Part shown: positions 44,821 through 52,800 of the stretch, one piece after another
How positions within the stretch are numbered: the stretch's first letter is position 1
Layout of the letters: every line of letters begins with the position of its first letter
NCBI GenBank assembly: GCA_022843175.1
Contig: JALHOE010000035.1
Coordinates: forward strand, 1 to 52,800
Length of the DNA: 52,800 nt
Direction of reading: 5' to 3'
From: Deltaproteobacteria bacterium
Lineage (GTDB): Bacteria; Myxococcota_A; Polyangia; Polyangiales; JADJMO01
Made by a program: the position numbers and the translations under genes
Notes under the pieces: generated by a model
Databases searched by the model: none
Seen by the model: the letters and a program-made list of their open reading frames with translations, nothing else
Told to the model about the DNA's origin: nothing

Positions 44821-45686
44821 GCCAGAATAGTACGACCGTTCGTTTTATCGTCAACCCCCCGCACCGGCGCGACCCGGCGCTCGCGGGCGTAGACGAAGCA
44901 GAACGCCGCGAACGCCAGGATCCCGACGGACACAGCGCCGAACAGGTACGGGCCAAAGGGCTGCTCGCGCAGGTAGAGGAAGGACTCGCCGAGGCTCTTC
45001 GCCCGCGAGGGCGCCCTGTCGAGCGCCGCGCGGATGAGCCACGCGCCCATGATGGCAAACACGATCGCGCGTGCGCCGATCCCGATTCGGCCGACGGCGA
45101 TCCATGCGGCGAGGCCCAAGCGGGACATCCGGCTTCCCGCGAAGTCCTCGGCGAAGCCCGCGCGCGCAGCCTCGAGGATTTGCGCGATGCACGAGTAGAT
45201 GAGGAGCGCGCCCAGGAGCCCGACCGCGAGGGCGCCGCCGGGGAGCGTCATCAGCGCACGAGTCGTGTCGCGCGTCGGATCGCGCGGATCGGTGTGCGCG
45301 CCGATCGCGAGCTGCACGGCGAGCGGGACGAGTCCGAAGTAGAAGCACCCATTGAGGAGGAAGCCGAACCGGACCAGGAGTCCGCTCGGCGAGCGCCCCT
45401 TGCCCTCGGTGTCGGCGACGGTCTGGACGACGCGCCACAGCCCGTACCCGAAGAGCCCGACCGCGACCATCACCAGTGGCAGCGTTCCGATGCGATAGAG
45501 CGCGAAGATCGCGTCCCGCGTGCCGAGGGCGCGGCCGCCGTGCCCGAGCGCCAGCCGCAGACCGAGCGCGCCCATCACCAGATGGATCACGCCCCGGCTG
45601 GCGAGGCCGAACCGCGCGGAGAGATCGACGAATCGACTGCGCGCGGCCCGGTCGACGGCGCGGTTGGCCGCGGAGAGGCGAAGCAC
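44817..45686 (-). CDS. DUF1206 membrane protein
   Basis: 289 aa from a GTG at 45686 (the start is uncertain). About six hydrophobic helices form three pairs of similar design, as in DUF1206 proteins: FGLASRGVIHLVMGALGLRL, FGFLLNGCFYFGLVPLAVQL and RIGIGARAIVFAIMGAWLIR. Each pair begins with the family's Gly-rich R-G-V/Y pattern. It is in the inner membrane with unknown function. The stop overlaps tetR. It is divergent from the P450 gene, with 84 bp between. Confidence 0.85.
   Translation of the reverse strand: MLRLSAANRAVDRAARSRFVDLSARFGLASRGVIHLVMGALGLRLALGHGGRALGTRDAIFALYRIGTLPLVMVAVGLFGYGLWRVVQTVADTEGKGRSPSGLLVRFGFLLNGCFYFGLVPLAVQLAIGAHTDPRDPTRDTTRALMTLPGGALAVGLLGALLIYSCIAQILEAARAGFAEDFAGSRMSRLGLAAWIAVGRIGIGARAIVFAIMGAWLIRAALDRAPSRAKSLGESFLYLREQPFGPYLFGAVSVGILAFAAFCFVYARERRVAPVRGVDDKTNGRTILA
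44827..44854 (-). promoter_or_regulatory. Candidate tetR promoter with operator between -35 and -10
   Basis: On the minus strand TTGACG (44849-44854) and TACTAT (44827-44832) are 16 nt apart. The near-palindrome ACGAACGGTCGT (44832-44843) fills the spacer. The expected start site falls at or within a base or two of the tetR GTG at 44820, so the transcript would be leaderless. The same bases also encode the last residues of DUF1206. Confidence 0.55.
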
Positions 45687-45770
45687 TGTGCAGGTTCGAT
45701 TCTGGTCCTGCGGGGACGTTGTGAACCGCGGGCGTGCCTCTGCGCTGCCACCACGGCATCGTTGGGCTCC

Positions 45771-47132
45771 ATGGATGTCGTGAGACCCAACGGGCCCGAT
45801 GGCGGGATGGCGAGCCGCGTTCGAACGCTGATCGGGTTCGGGACCGATCCGCTCGGGTTCGTGCAGCGTCGCTTCGAGACCTACGGCGACATCTACTACG
45901 TGAAGAACGCGCGGGGCGGGTTCTACGTGATGAAGCACCCGGAGCACATCCACGCGGTGCTCGTCACGCAGGCGGCGAAGATGCGCAAGGAGCACTCTGC
46001 GTTCGAGCTGCTTTCGCGCGTTGTCGGGGACGGGCTCCTCACGACGGACGGCGACGTATGGAGGCGTCAACGTCGCCTGCTGCAACCCGCGTTCTCGCAG
46101 GCTCGGCTCGCGACCTATTCGACCGCGATCGTCGACGAGGCGGTCCGCATGCGCGACCAGCTGACGAGCGGACAAGAGCTCGACGTCAGCCGCGCGATGA
46201 TGGAGCTCACCCTGCGGGTCGTGTGCCGCACTCTGTTCAGCCACGACCCGCGCGGCGAGACCGACGACGTCGCCAACGCGATGAGCGCGCTGCAGGACGG
46301 CGTGTCGACGCCGGACTTCCTCCCGAGCTGGCTCCCGACCCCGCATCGTCGCAGGTTCCGCGACTCGGTCGCCGCGATCGATCGCATCGTCTACCGGATG
46401 ATCGGCGAACGTCGCTCCGGACCGGCCGCCGACGATCTGCTTCAGTCGCTCATCACTGCGTCCGACGAGCAGGGTGGCTTGAGCGAGAAGGAAATGCGGG
46501 ACCAGCTCGTCACGTTGTTCCTCGCGGGCCACGAGACGACGTCGCACGCGCTGACCTGGACCTGGTACCTGCTCTCGCAGAACCCCGAGGCCGCGCGCAA
46601 GCTGCGGGAGGAGCTCGATACGCTCGGCGGCCGCGCGCCCACCCTCGACGATCCGCTCCCCTACACCGACATGGTGATCAAGGAGTCCATGCGGATGTTC
46701 CCGCCGGTGTACCTGCTCGCACGCAGCCCGGCCGAGGACGTCGAGATCGGCGGCTACACCATCCCGCGCGGGACCGAGATCGTCCTCTGGATCTACATGA
46801 CCCACCACGATCCGCGCTGGTTCCCGGAGCCCGAACGCTTTCGGCCGGAGCGGTTCGCCGCCGACAACGAGAGCAAGCTACCGAAGAACGCCTACGTTCC
46901 GTTTGGCGCCGGTCCTCGCGCGTGCATCGGCAAACAGTTTGCGACGATCGAGGCGCGGCTGCTCCTCGCGACGCTTGCTCAGCGCTTCGCCTTCGATCTC
47001 GTCCCCGGGCATCGGGTCGCGATGCGACCGCGGGTCACGCTCAACCCGAAGTTCGGCATGAGAATGACCGCCCGCGCCCACGCGAACGCCGCCGCGGCAC
47101 CTGCTCGCCCACTCGGAGCGAGCGCTCCCTGA
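45771..47132 (+). CDS. Cytochrome P450
   Basis: A 453-aa soluble P450. The I-helix motif is LFLAGHETTSHALTW, ExxR is in IKESMRMFPPVY, the PERF region is PERFRPERF and the heme-binding loop is FGAGPRACIGKQFA with axial Cys385. The C-terminal 20 residues are Ala/Pro-rich and extra. It is like CYP102/CYP4-type bacterial enzymes in outline (long-chain or terpenoid hydroxylases), with the partner reductase not encoded nearby. The ATG at 45771 gives the normal N-terminus. A short TCAACGG repeat follows the gene. Confidence 0.93.
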   Translation: MDVVRPNGPDGGMASRVRTLIGFGTDPLGFVQRRFETYGDIYYVKNARGGFYVMKHPEHIHAVLVTQAAKMRKEHSAFELLSRVVGDGLLTTDGDVWRRQRRLLQPAFSQARLATYSTAIVDEAVRMRDQLTSGQELDVSRAMMELTLRVVCRTLFSHDPRGETDDVANAMSALQDGVSTPDFLPSWLPTPHRRRFRDSVAAIDRIVYRMIGERRSGPAADDLLQSLITASDEQGGLSEKEMRDQLVTLFLAGHETTSHALTWTWYLLSQNPEAARKLREELDTLGGRAPTLDDPLPYTDMVIKESMRMFPPVYLLARSPAEDVEIGGYTIPRGTEIVLWIYMTHHDPRWFPEPERFRPERFAADNESKLPKNAYVPFGAGPRACIGKQFATIEARLLLATLAQRFAFDLVPGHRVAMRPRVTLNPKFGMRMTARAHANAAAAPARPLGASAP

Positions 47133-47154
47133 GCTCGCGGCCGACGGAAGACGT

Positions 47155-47180
47155 TCAACGGTCAACGGTCAACGTCAACG
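47155..47180. repeat. TCAACG(G) tandem repeat after the P450 gene
   Basis: Two TCAACGG units and two TCAACG units in a row, 22 bp after the P450 stop codon. Confidence 0.8.
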
Positions 47181-47234
47181 CGACCCGCGCGCGCAACGCC
47201 GACGAGTCGACCACCGCGAGCGGAGGCGAGCGCT

Positions 47235-48260
47235 CTAGAACGAGCCCGAGAGGCCGACGCCGTTCCAGGTGGCCCAGGGGCGGACGGTAAGGCCGGTTGC
47301 CGTCTTCGCGGGCTCGGACTTGCCGCCGCTCATCACGAGCAGCGCGACGCCGGCGCCGATGCCGACGACGCCCACGCCGAAGCCGACGAAGGAGAGGGTG
47401 CGCGCGGTGCTGGCGTCGCTGTCGAGCTTCTCGACCTCCGAGCGCTTCGACTCCGGGCACTGGTCGTTTGGACAGAGCGCGTTCGCGTCGCTCCGCTTCG
47501 ACGACGACGAGAGCAGGAAGATCGTGCCCGCGGCGACGCCGACCACGCCGATGCCGAGCGCGGTGTAGCCGAGGATCTTGGTGGTGCCCCCGCTGCTCTC
47601 CGGCGGTGGCGCCGGCGGGGGGGGCGGCGGCGGCACGTCGGGTTTCACCGGCTCGGCGCCCGCGACCGCCTTGACCTCGACCTCGATCGACTCCTTGCCG
47701 CCCTCGGCCACCGTCACCGACGCCTCGCCCGCGAGCTTGTCGCCCTTGACCTCGACCTTGTGGGTGCCGGGATCGATCGGACGATGGACGCCGACGAGCG
47801 CAGCCGAGACGGGCGTGCCGTCGACCGAGACGTCGACCTTGGCGCCGGCGGGGACGCCCTTGAGGACGATCTCGAGCGAGCCGATCTTGGGCTCAATCGC
47901 CTTCAGCTCTTCGTTCGCGCTCTTCTGCGCGTCGACAAAGGCCTTGGGCGCGTTCGCCGCCAGCGTCTCCTTCGAGAGCTTCAGATAATGCTCGCGCGCA
48001 ACGACCAGCTTGCCGAGCTTCGCGTTGGCCCGCGCCAGATAGAGGACGTGCGGGGGCGCGTGATAGAGCGACTCGGCGCGGGTGAAGCGGTCGATCGCCC
48101 CCGCGTAGTCGCCGCTGTTGAACAACTTGGCGCCGTCGGCGGCGAGTGTACGCGCAGCGGCGACATCCTCCGCAGACTGCGCAGCAGCGGGCACGGCTCC
48201 CAACGCGAGCGAGCAGGAGAGCGCGCAGCAAAGGACGGTACGAGCAAGCAGCTGAGCCAT
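47235..48260 (-). CDS. Exported TPR/PEGA-type protein
   Basis: A 341-aa secreted protein: signal peptide ending ALGAVPAAAQ, TPR-like helices (TLAADGAKLFNSGDYAGAID, RFTRAESLYHAPPHVLYLAR), a PEGA-like beta domain (LEIVLKGVPAGAKVDVSVDG, HRPIDPGTHKVEVKGD), a Pro-rich stretch of about ten prolines and two hydrophobic helices separated by a Cys-containing loop (LCPNDQCPESKR). This layout is frequent in myxobacteria next to Ser/Thr kinases, as here: the kinase gene is divergent with 50 bp between. The role is unknown; peptidoglycan- or envelope-linked sensing is a guess. Confidence 0.85.
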   Translation of the reverse strand: MAQLLARTVLCCALSCSLALGAVPAAAQSAEDVAAARTLAADGAKLFNSGDYAGAIDRFTRAESLYHAPPHVLYLARANAKLGKLVVAREHYLKLSKETLAANAPKAFVDAQKSANEELKAIEPKIGSLEIVLKGVPAGAKVDVSVDGTPVSAALVGVHRPIDPGTHKVEVKGDKLAGEASVTVAEGGKESIEVEVKAVAGAEPVKPDVPPPPPPPAPPPESSGGTTKILGYTALGIGVVGVAAGTIFLLSSSSKRSDANALCPNDQCPESKRSEVEKLDSDASTARTLSFVGFGVGVVGIGAGVALLVMSGGKSEPAKTATGLTVRPWATWNGVGLSGSF

Positions 48261-48310
48261 CGTCGCAAGGTAGGCCGGATATTTCCCGCATGCTAGCCTT
48301 GCAAACGCGC

Positions 48311-49804
48311 ATGGAAGTCGGCGACGTGATCGACCAGAAGTACCGCGTCACGCGCATGATCGGGCGCGGGGGCATGGGCGAGGTCTGGGAGGGCGAGAAC
48401 GTCCGCATCCGCCGCCGCGTCGCCATCAAGATCCTCCACGCAGCCGCCGCCAACAACCCCGACCTGGTCGCGCGGTTCGAGCGCGAGGCGCAGGCCGCCG
48501 GTTGCATCGGCAGCGATCACATCCTCGAAATCCTCGACCTCGGCGCGTTCCCCAACGGCGACCGCTACATGGTCATGGAGTACCTCGACGGCGAGCCGCT
48601 GTCGCAGCGCCTCGCCAAGACCAAGCCGATGGACGCGGTGACGGCGCTGTCGATCACCCGCCAGGTCCTCGAGGGGCTCCACGCCGCGCACGTCGCGGGC
48701 ATCGTCCACCGCGACCTCAAGCCGGACAACATCTTCATCCTCCGGCAGAAGGCCGGCCGCCGCGACTTCGTGAAGATCATCGACTTCGGCATCTCGAAGT
48801 TCACGAGGGCCGGCGACGCGCTCGACGTCACCCGCGCCGGCTCGATGATGGGCACCCCCCTCTACATGTCCCCGGAGCAGGCGCGCTCGAGCGCCGAGGC
48901 CGACGCCCGGAGCGACATCTACGCGATGGGCGTGATCCTCCACGAGATGCTCTCGGGGTCGACGCCCTTCCGCGCGCAGACGTTCAACGAGCTCCTGTTC
49001 GAGATCGCGCTCGCCGAGCTCCCGCGGATCGAGCAGTTCGTCCCCGGGATCGATCCGGAGGTCGCGTCGATCGTGCGCAACGCGATGGAGCGCGACCGCA
49101 ACCATCGCTACGCGTCCGCCGCAGACATGGCGGCGGCGATCGATCCGGTGCTCGCCCGCCTGAGCGGCGTGGCCCACGCGGACATGTCCGCCGAGTTCAA
49201 GGCGGCGAAGCAAATCCTCTCGCGAGACGTGCCCACGGCGACGATCGCCGAGTCCTCCGGCGCCTTCGCCGCGCACTCCAACACGCCGTTCCCGGCCGCG
49301 CAGAACACGCCCTACCCCGCGCAGAACACGCCCTACCCCGGCCAGCAGAACACGCCGCACCCGACGCAGCAGTCGTGGTCGCAGTCGCAGTCGGGCACCG
49401 CGCCGATCGCCACCGCGCCGCGCAAGTCGGCGAGCGCCGCGCCGCTCATCGCCATCCTCGCGATCGTCTTCGTCCTCATCGGCGGCGGCGCGTTCGCCGC
49501 GGTGAAGGTCTTCGGTAGCGAGAGCGAGAAGGCCGAGAAGACCGAGAAGACCGAGAAGGTCGAGAAGAAGGTCGCCGCCAAGCCGTCTGCCGACGAGCCG
49601 AAGCCCGAGCCGAAGGACGAGCCAAAGCCGGAACCGAGCGCGGAGCCGCTCGAGCCCGACCCGGTCGCCTCGGCGAGCGCGCCGTCCGCGACGGTCGCCA
49701 AGCCCGCCCCCACGGTGGCCGGCAAGCCGCCGGTGGGAACCGCCACGGCCAAGCCCAAGAGCAGCAAGCCCGGCTCGCCGACCACCCCGGACTTCGGCTA
49801 CTGA
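48311..49804 (+). CDS. Membrane Ser/Thr protein kinase
   Basis: 497 aa from the ATG at 48311 (an ATG at 48290 would add seven residues). The kinase domain has GRGGMGEV at 18-25, the ATP Lys40 in VAIKIL, the HRDLKPDN loop, IDFGISK and MSPEQA; it is an RD kinase. A Gln/Thr/Pro linker with repeats like QNTPYPAQNTPYPGQ follows. One transmembrane helix lies near residues 375-400 (PLIAILAIVFVLIGGGAFAA), and the rest is a Lys/Glu- then Pro-rich outer tail. A Hank's-type kinase with an extracytoplasmic sensor-like tail, next to a PEGA protein. Confidence 0.93.
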   Translation: MEVGDVIDQKYRVTRMIGRGGMGEVWEGENVRIRRRVAIKILHAAAANNPDLVARFEREAQAAGCIGSDHILEILDLGAFPNGDRYMVMEYLDGEPLSQRLAKTKPMDAVTALSITRQVLEGLHAAHVAGIVHRDLKPDNIFILRQKAGRRDFVKIIDFGISKFTRAGDALDVTRAGSMMGTPLYMSPEQARSSAEADARSDIYAMGVILHEMLSGSTPFRAQTFNELLFEIALAELPRIEQFVPGIDPEVASIVRNAMERDRNHRYASAADMAAAIDPVLARLSGVAHADMSAEFKAAKQILSRDVPTATIAESSGAFAAHSNTPFPAAQNTPYPAQNTPYPGQQNTPHPTQQSWSQSQSGTAPIATAPRKSASAAPLIAILAIVFVLIGGGAFAAVKVFGSESEKAEKTEKTEKVEKKVAAKPSADEPKPEPKDEPKPEPSAEPLEPDPVASASAPSATVAKPAPTVAGKPPVGTATAKPKSSKPGSPTTPDFGY

Positions 49805-49816
49805 TCTGCTCATCCG

Positions 49817-50662
49817 GTGAACGAGCAACCTCCCACGAGCGGTGCCGGTAGCGTCGTCGAGCGGTTCGACCGCGCCGCCGATGCCTACGTCGAGCAGCAG
49901 CAGTCGCTCCTCGGTCGGCTGCGCACCGAGTCGATCTTTCAGCACCTCTCGAGTCGGCTGCCCGAGACGGCCTTCGACGTCATCGACGTCGGGTGCGGCA
50001 CCGGCGAGATCTCGATGCGGCTCGCCGCGCGCGGCGCGGTCGCGGCGCTGGTCGATCCCTCGCCCGCGATGATCGCGCGCGCCCGCACCCACGCGGAGCA
50101 CCATCTGTCGCCCGAGGCGCGCGCCAACGTGCACTTCGCCACCGGCACCCTCGAGGATCTGATCAACGAGTGGCGGGACCGCCGCTTCGCGGTCGTCCTC
50201 TGCCACAACACCATCGAGTACATGCAGGACGAGAAGACGGCGTGGCAGGCGCTCGCCTCGCTCGTCGCCCCCGGCGGGCTCCTGTCACTCGTGGTTCCCA
50301 ACCGCTTCTCGACGGCCGTGGGGCTCGCGATCCGCGGGCTCATCCCGCGCGCCCGCGAGGCCGTGGCCGGCGCGCTCGGCGAGCCGGACATGTCGATCGG
50401 GATCCGCCGCCGCCTCTACGACATCCCGAGCATCGTCGCGAACATGGCGCACAACAACCTCGAGCCGGTGGCGATGCGTGGGGTGCGGGTGTTCGCCGAC
50501 CTGATGCCGCAGCAGGTGCTCGAGCAGGACTTCGACGCCGCGGTCGCGCTCGACGTCGAGGCCGGCCAGCAGGAGGCCTACGTCGGAATGGCTCGGTTCC
50601 TCCACGTGCTCGCGCGCCCCGCCGTCGCGTCGCGGGGCGTGCGCCGAACGTTCCAGCCGTAG
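49817..50662 (+). CDS. Class I SAM-dependent methyltransferase (CmoM-like)
   Basis: 281 aa from a GTG at 49817, 12 bp after the kinase. The SAM loop is VIDVGCGTGEIS (residues 55-66), followed by ALVDPSPAMIARA and a catalytic-region motif LCHNTIEYMQDE. The helix after the loop, together with VVPNRFSTAVGLAI, resembles CmoM/UbiG-like enzymes acting on tRNA or small molecules. The substrate cannot be told. It ends 1 bp before the convergent lipoprotein gene. Confidence 0.85.
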   Translation: MNEQPPTSGAGSVVERFDRAADAYVEQQQSLLGRLRTESIFQHLSSRLPETAFDVIDVGCGTGEISMRLAARGAVAALVDPSPAMIARARTHAEHHLSPEARANVHFATGTLEDLINEWRDRRFAVVLCHNTIEYMQDEKTAWQALASLVAPGGLLSLVVPNRFSTAVGLAIRGLIPRAREAVAGALGEPDMSIGIRRRLYDIPSIVANMAHNNLEPVAMRGVRVFADLMPQQVLEQDFDAAVALDVEAGQQEAYVGMARFLHVLARPAVASRGVRRTFQP

Positions 50663-50663
50663 G

Positions 50664-51992
50664 CTACTTGCAGGCCTGCTGGCGCGTCGCGATCGACGAG
50701 ATGCAGATCGTCCCCGAGAGGCTGCAGCTGCGGAAGCTCCCCGAGACGCCGCACTCCGGCACGGCCCCCGTCCAGCCGCCGCCGATGCAGAAGCACAGGC
50801 CGCCACCGAGGCAGGCGCGCGAGCAGCCCGTCGAGCTCCCGACGGTGTACTGCTTGCTCGCGGTGCCGTCGCAGTCGTAGTCCCACGAGCTCGCGGTGCA
50901 CGTGCTCTTCCCGGTGAAGGGATCGAGCTTGTAGAAGCCCGAGCAGTAGGTCGCGGTGAAGTACGCGCTCTGACCGGGGAACACCGACGAGGTGCCCTCG
51001 CGGCAGTCGATCGACTTCGGGTCGCCGGCGACCGGCGCGCGGCGCGTGTGGCCGTCGGGGCAGCTCGCCGCGGTCGAGACGATCGAAGAGGCGGAGGCCG
51101 TGGCATAGCCGTCCTTGTCGCTGTCGACGTAGCAGAGGCAGCTCGGCGCGGTGCCGTCGACGGTGGCGGCGTTGCAGTCGTTGTCCTTGCCGTCCTTGCA
51201 CTCGAACGCGCCGGGGAACATCGCCGGGTCGGCGTCGTTGCAGTCCTTGTCGCAGCCGACGCCGTCCTTGTCGACGTCGGGGTAGACGCAGGCGCCGCTC
51301 ATCTTGTCGCACGTGCCCGAGCAAGAGGCCGCCTTGCACTCGACCGCGGTGCCGGCGACGCACTTGTGCGTCGCGGCGTCGCACGACTCCTTGCCGGTGC
51401 ACGCGTCGGAGTCGTCGCAGTCCGCGTCGACCTTGCAGGTGAACGTGCAGTCCGATTTGCAGCCGTCGGAGTCGTCGGCGTTGCCGTCGTCGCAGTCCTC
51501 GCCGGTTCCGACCATCTCGTCGCCGCAGCCGATCTTCCGGCACACGCCCGCCTTGCAGGTGCCGTCGATGTCCTTGCCCATCGTGGCGCAGGAGGTGCCG
51601 TCGCCCGCGGGGGTGCCCTTGCACACGTGCTTGGTGGGGTCGGACGTGTCGCACGAGCTGTTGAGGCAGATGTTCTCGCTCTTGCAGTCGGCGTCGACCT
51701 TGCAGTCGAACTTGCAGGCGCTGCATCCGTCGCCGCTCTCGGTGTTGCCGTCCTCGCAGTCCTCGGTGGACTTGTTCACGTAGCCGTCGCCGCAGCTCGA
51801 GGACTTGCACTCGTTCTTGAGGCAGATCTGGGCGGGGCCGCACTCGGTGCCGTCGGTCTTGCCCTTGCAGTCGACCGGCGTGGTGCTGCCGTCGCCCGCG
51901 CCCGCGTCGTCCGCCACGAAGGTGCGCTCGGGGGCGGTGCAGGCGAGTGACGTTCCGACGACCAGCAAGCCGAGCAAGCGAAGCGAGGACAT
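50664..51992 (-). CDS. Cys-rich lipoprotein with DUF4215 and MopE-type repeats
   Basis: A 442-aa lipoprotein: signal peptide MSSLRLLGLLVVGTSLAC (Cys18). The mature part contains a DUF4215 block (SCGDGYVNKSTEDCEDGNTE, CGDEMVGTGEDCDDGNADDS), Cys-rich segments and one MopE-type metal-binding motif (DKDGVGCDKDCNDADPAMFP, then GKDNDCNAATVDG). The C-terminal third is Ser/Thr/Gly-rich with several Cys. MopE proteins bind copper or calcium outside the cell. It resembles in style the larger lipoprotein at 3724-6522. The ATG at 51992 gives the signal peptide. Confidence 0.88.
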   Translation of the reverse strand: MSSLRLLGLLVVGTSLACTAPERTFVADDAGAGDGSTTPVDCKGKTDGTECGPAQICLKNECKSSSCGDGYVNKSTEDCEDGNTESGDGCSACKFDCKVDADCKSENICLNSSCDTSDPTKHVCKGTPAGDGTSCATMGKDIDGTCKAGVCRKIGCGDEMVGTGEDCDDGNADDSDGCKSDCTFTCKVDADCDDSDACTGKESCDAATHKCVAGTAVECKAASCSGTCDKMSGACVYPDVDKDGVGCDKDCNDADPAMFPGAFECKDGKDNDCNAATVDGTAPSCLCYVDSDKDGYATASASSIVSTAASCPDGHTRRAPVAGDPKSIDCREGTSSVFPGQSAYFTATYCSGFYKLDPFTGKSTCTASSWDYDCDGTASKQYTVGSSTGCSRACLGGGLCFCIGGGWTGAVPECGVSGSFRSCSLSGTICISSIATRQQACK

Positions 51993-52055
51993 GGTGCCGG
52001 GATAGCATACGGCCGCGCCTGCCGCAGGCCCCCCGCGCTGGCCCACTGTGCGCTT

Positions 52056-52800
52056 TTGTGGACCGTCCGGCTGGCCAGTGCGACCCTGCTCGGGTTGGCA
52101 GCTCTCGTCTCGCTCGAACAGGTCATCGCCGCCGCGGCCCGCGGCGTCGTGAGCTTCGATCATCGCTTCGCCGGCTGGGTCGTGCTGCAGGCTACGCAAC
52201 GCCTGCGCGAGGCCGGCGGTGGCATCGCCACGCTGACGTCGATCGAGATCGACGGCACCGGCGGCGTGCGCATCGCCCCCGGCACCCCGCGCAGCGACGA
52301 CCGCAAGTCGGCGCGCTCGGTGCGCGAGCTGCTCGACTTCCTCCTCGCGCACGCCACGGCGTCCACGCCCGCGCTGCGACTGTGCGCGGCGCGCCCCGAG
52401 AACACCGATCTCGACGGCGTCGCCAAGGAGCTCTCGTTCGCGATCGGCGACGTCGAGCGGGACGAGCGCAGGCGCGAGGTCGCAGACCTCGCGACCAGGA
52501 CCGCGGCCGCGCCCCTCACCGGAGCGGCGCCGATCCCCACGGCCGCAGCCGTCATCGCGTCGCCGCTCCCTGCCGCCGAGCCGGAGCAGGCCGCGCTCTC
52601 TGCGCGGTTGCAGGTCCTCGAGGAGCGCGCACGCGCCGCCAACGACGCAAACGCCGCGGTCGCCCGAGCGATCGCCGAGCGCGACGCCGCGGTCGCCGCC
52701 GCTGCCGCTGCGCGCAATGCCCGCGAGAGCGACGCGACCCGGGTCGCCGAGCTGGTGGCCGAGCGAGAGCGCGCTCGGTTCGCCGTCGAGGAGATCGCCG
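52056..52800 (+). CDS. Unknown protein with coiled-coil segment, cut by window edge
   Basis: An open frame of 248 codons continuing past the right edge, with high third-position GC. It begins in a hydrophobic helix (RLASATLLGLAALVSLEQVI), then a folded segment (FDHRFAGWVVLQATQRLREA, TSIEIDGTGGVRIAPGTP), an Ala/Arg/Pro linker, and a long helix of Ala/Arg/Glu heptads at the end (LEERARAANDANAAVARAIA). There is no ATG; TTG at 52056 or GTG at 52149 are possible starts. It is divergent from the lipoprotein at 51992. Domains of this kind occur at the C-terminus of myxobacterial kinase-like proteins, but no kinase motif is visible. Confidence 0.55.
   Translation, partial: MWTVRLASATLLGLAALVSLEQVIAAAARGVVSFDHRFAGWVVLQATQRLREAGGGIATLTSIEIDGTGGVRIAPGTPRSDDRKSARSVRELLDFLLAHATASTPALRLCAARPENTDLDGVAKELSFAIGDVERDERRREVADLATRTAAAPLTGAAPIPTAAAVIASPLPAAEPEQAALSARLQVLEERARAANDANAAVARAIAERDAAVAAAAAARNARESDATRVAELVAERERARFAVEEIA

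Noticed and set aside
44833-45686. DUF1206 as unrelated to tetR
   Set aside because: The 4-bp GTGA overlap shows that it may be part of the same transcription unit; I kept both possibilities.
45687-45715. tRNA T-arm-like string (GGTTCGATTC) near the DUF1206/P450 gap
   Set aside because: The flanking bases do not form a 5-bp T stem or an acceptor/anticodon arrangement, so it is not a tRNA gene; at most a chance match.

Overview
The window looks like chromosomal DNA of a myxobacterium (phylum Myxococcota, probably the Polyangiales/Sorangiineae side). The reasons are very high GC with G/C-ending codons, many lipoproteins with acidic Asp/Ser/Thr-rich tethers, Cys-rich DUF4215 and MopE-type repeat proteins, a fibro-slime domain, a MYXO-CTERM-like tail, eukaryotic-type Ser/Thr kinases with a zinc ribbon, and a PEGA/TPR protein. 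No tRNA, rRNA, CRISPR array, insertion sequence or prophage was recognised. All similarities are judged by eye and from memory of the families; no search was run.

Layout. 1-0.9 kb: partial RRM protein and a small Cys protein. 0.9-12.8 kb: a secretome block with a VWA lipoprotein, an Hsp70-like ATPase whose Shine-Dalgarno lies inside a hairpin, a 932-aa lipoprotein with eight DUF4215 repeats on each side of a fibro-slime domain, exported esterase, phospholipase-C-like and metallophosphoesterase lipoproteins, a CsgA-like SDR, and an FnIII/MYXO-CTERM gene without a signal peptide. 12.8-13.6 kb: degenerate DNA with a frameshifted four-helix-bundle relic and a hexanucleotide satellite. 13.6-19.4 kb: small zinc-ribbon protein, YbiT-type ABC-F ATPase, two tiny overlapping LuxR-type HTH proteins, a non-RD Ser/Thr kinase overlapping a response regulator. 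19.4-22 kb: a tightly overlapping operon of ABC permease, ATPase, acyltransferase and small Cys lipoprotein. 22-25.1 kb: DUF1304, SDR, Rnk-like protein, an exported SAM methyltransferase and a lipoprotein resembling an RND-pump docking subdomain.

25.3-33.2 kb is the most interesting part: a six-gene operon for a Tat-exported molybdenum enzyme of the nitrite oxidoreductase / nitrate reductase branch of the DMSO reductase family. It holds an unknown 251-aa protein, a catalytic alpha subunit with NxrA-like motifs, an NxrB/NarH-like four-cluster iron-sulfur beta subunit, a heme-b gamma subunit with a lipobox, a TorD-type chaperone and a dedicated MoaA. The genes are coupled by ATGA/GTGA overlaps. 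The alpha subunit would be folded with its cofactor (TorD, MoaA), exported with beta, and tethered by the lipidated gamma. Nitrite oxidation, nitrate reduction or (per)chlorate-type chemistry all remain possible. A B12-binding radical SAM gene follows.

35-39 kb: small lipoproteins (one Kazal-like), a palindromic repeat element, an atypical SDR. 39.2-41 kb: rpoD with a clear terminator and a sigma factor lacking most of region 1.1. 41.2-42.3 kb: four small unknown proteins. 42.3-45.7 kb: thiolase, alpha/beta hydrolase, TetR repressor and DUF1206 membrane protein, with two matching palindromic operator boxes. 45.8-52.8 kb: cytochrome P450, TPR/PEGA protein divergent from a membrane Ser/Thr kinase, a methyltransferase, a DUF4215/MopE lipoprotein and a partial coiled-coil protein at the edge.
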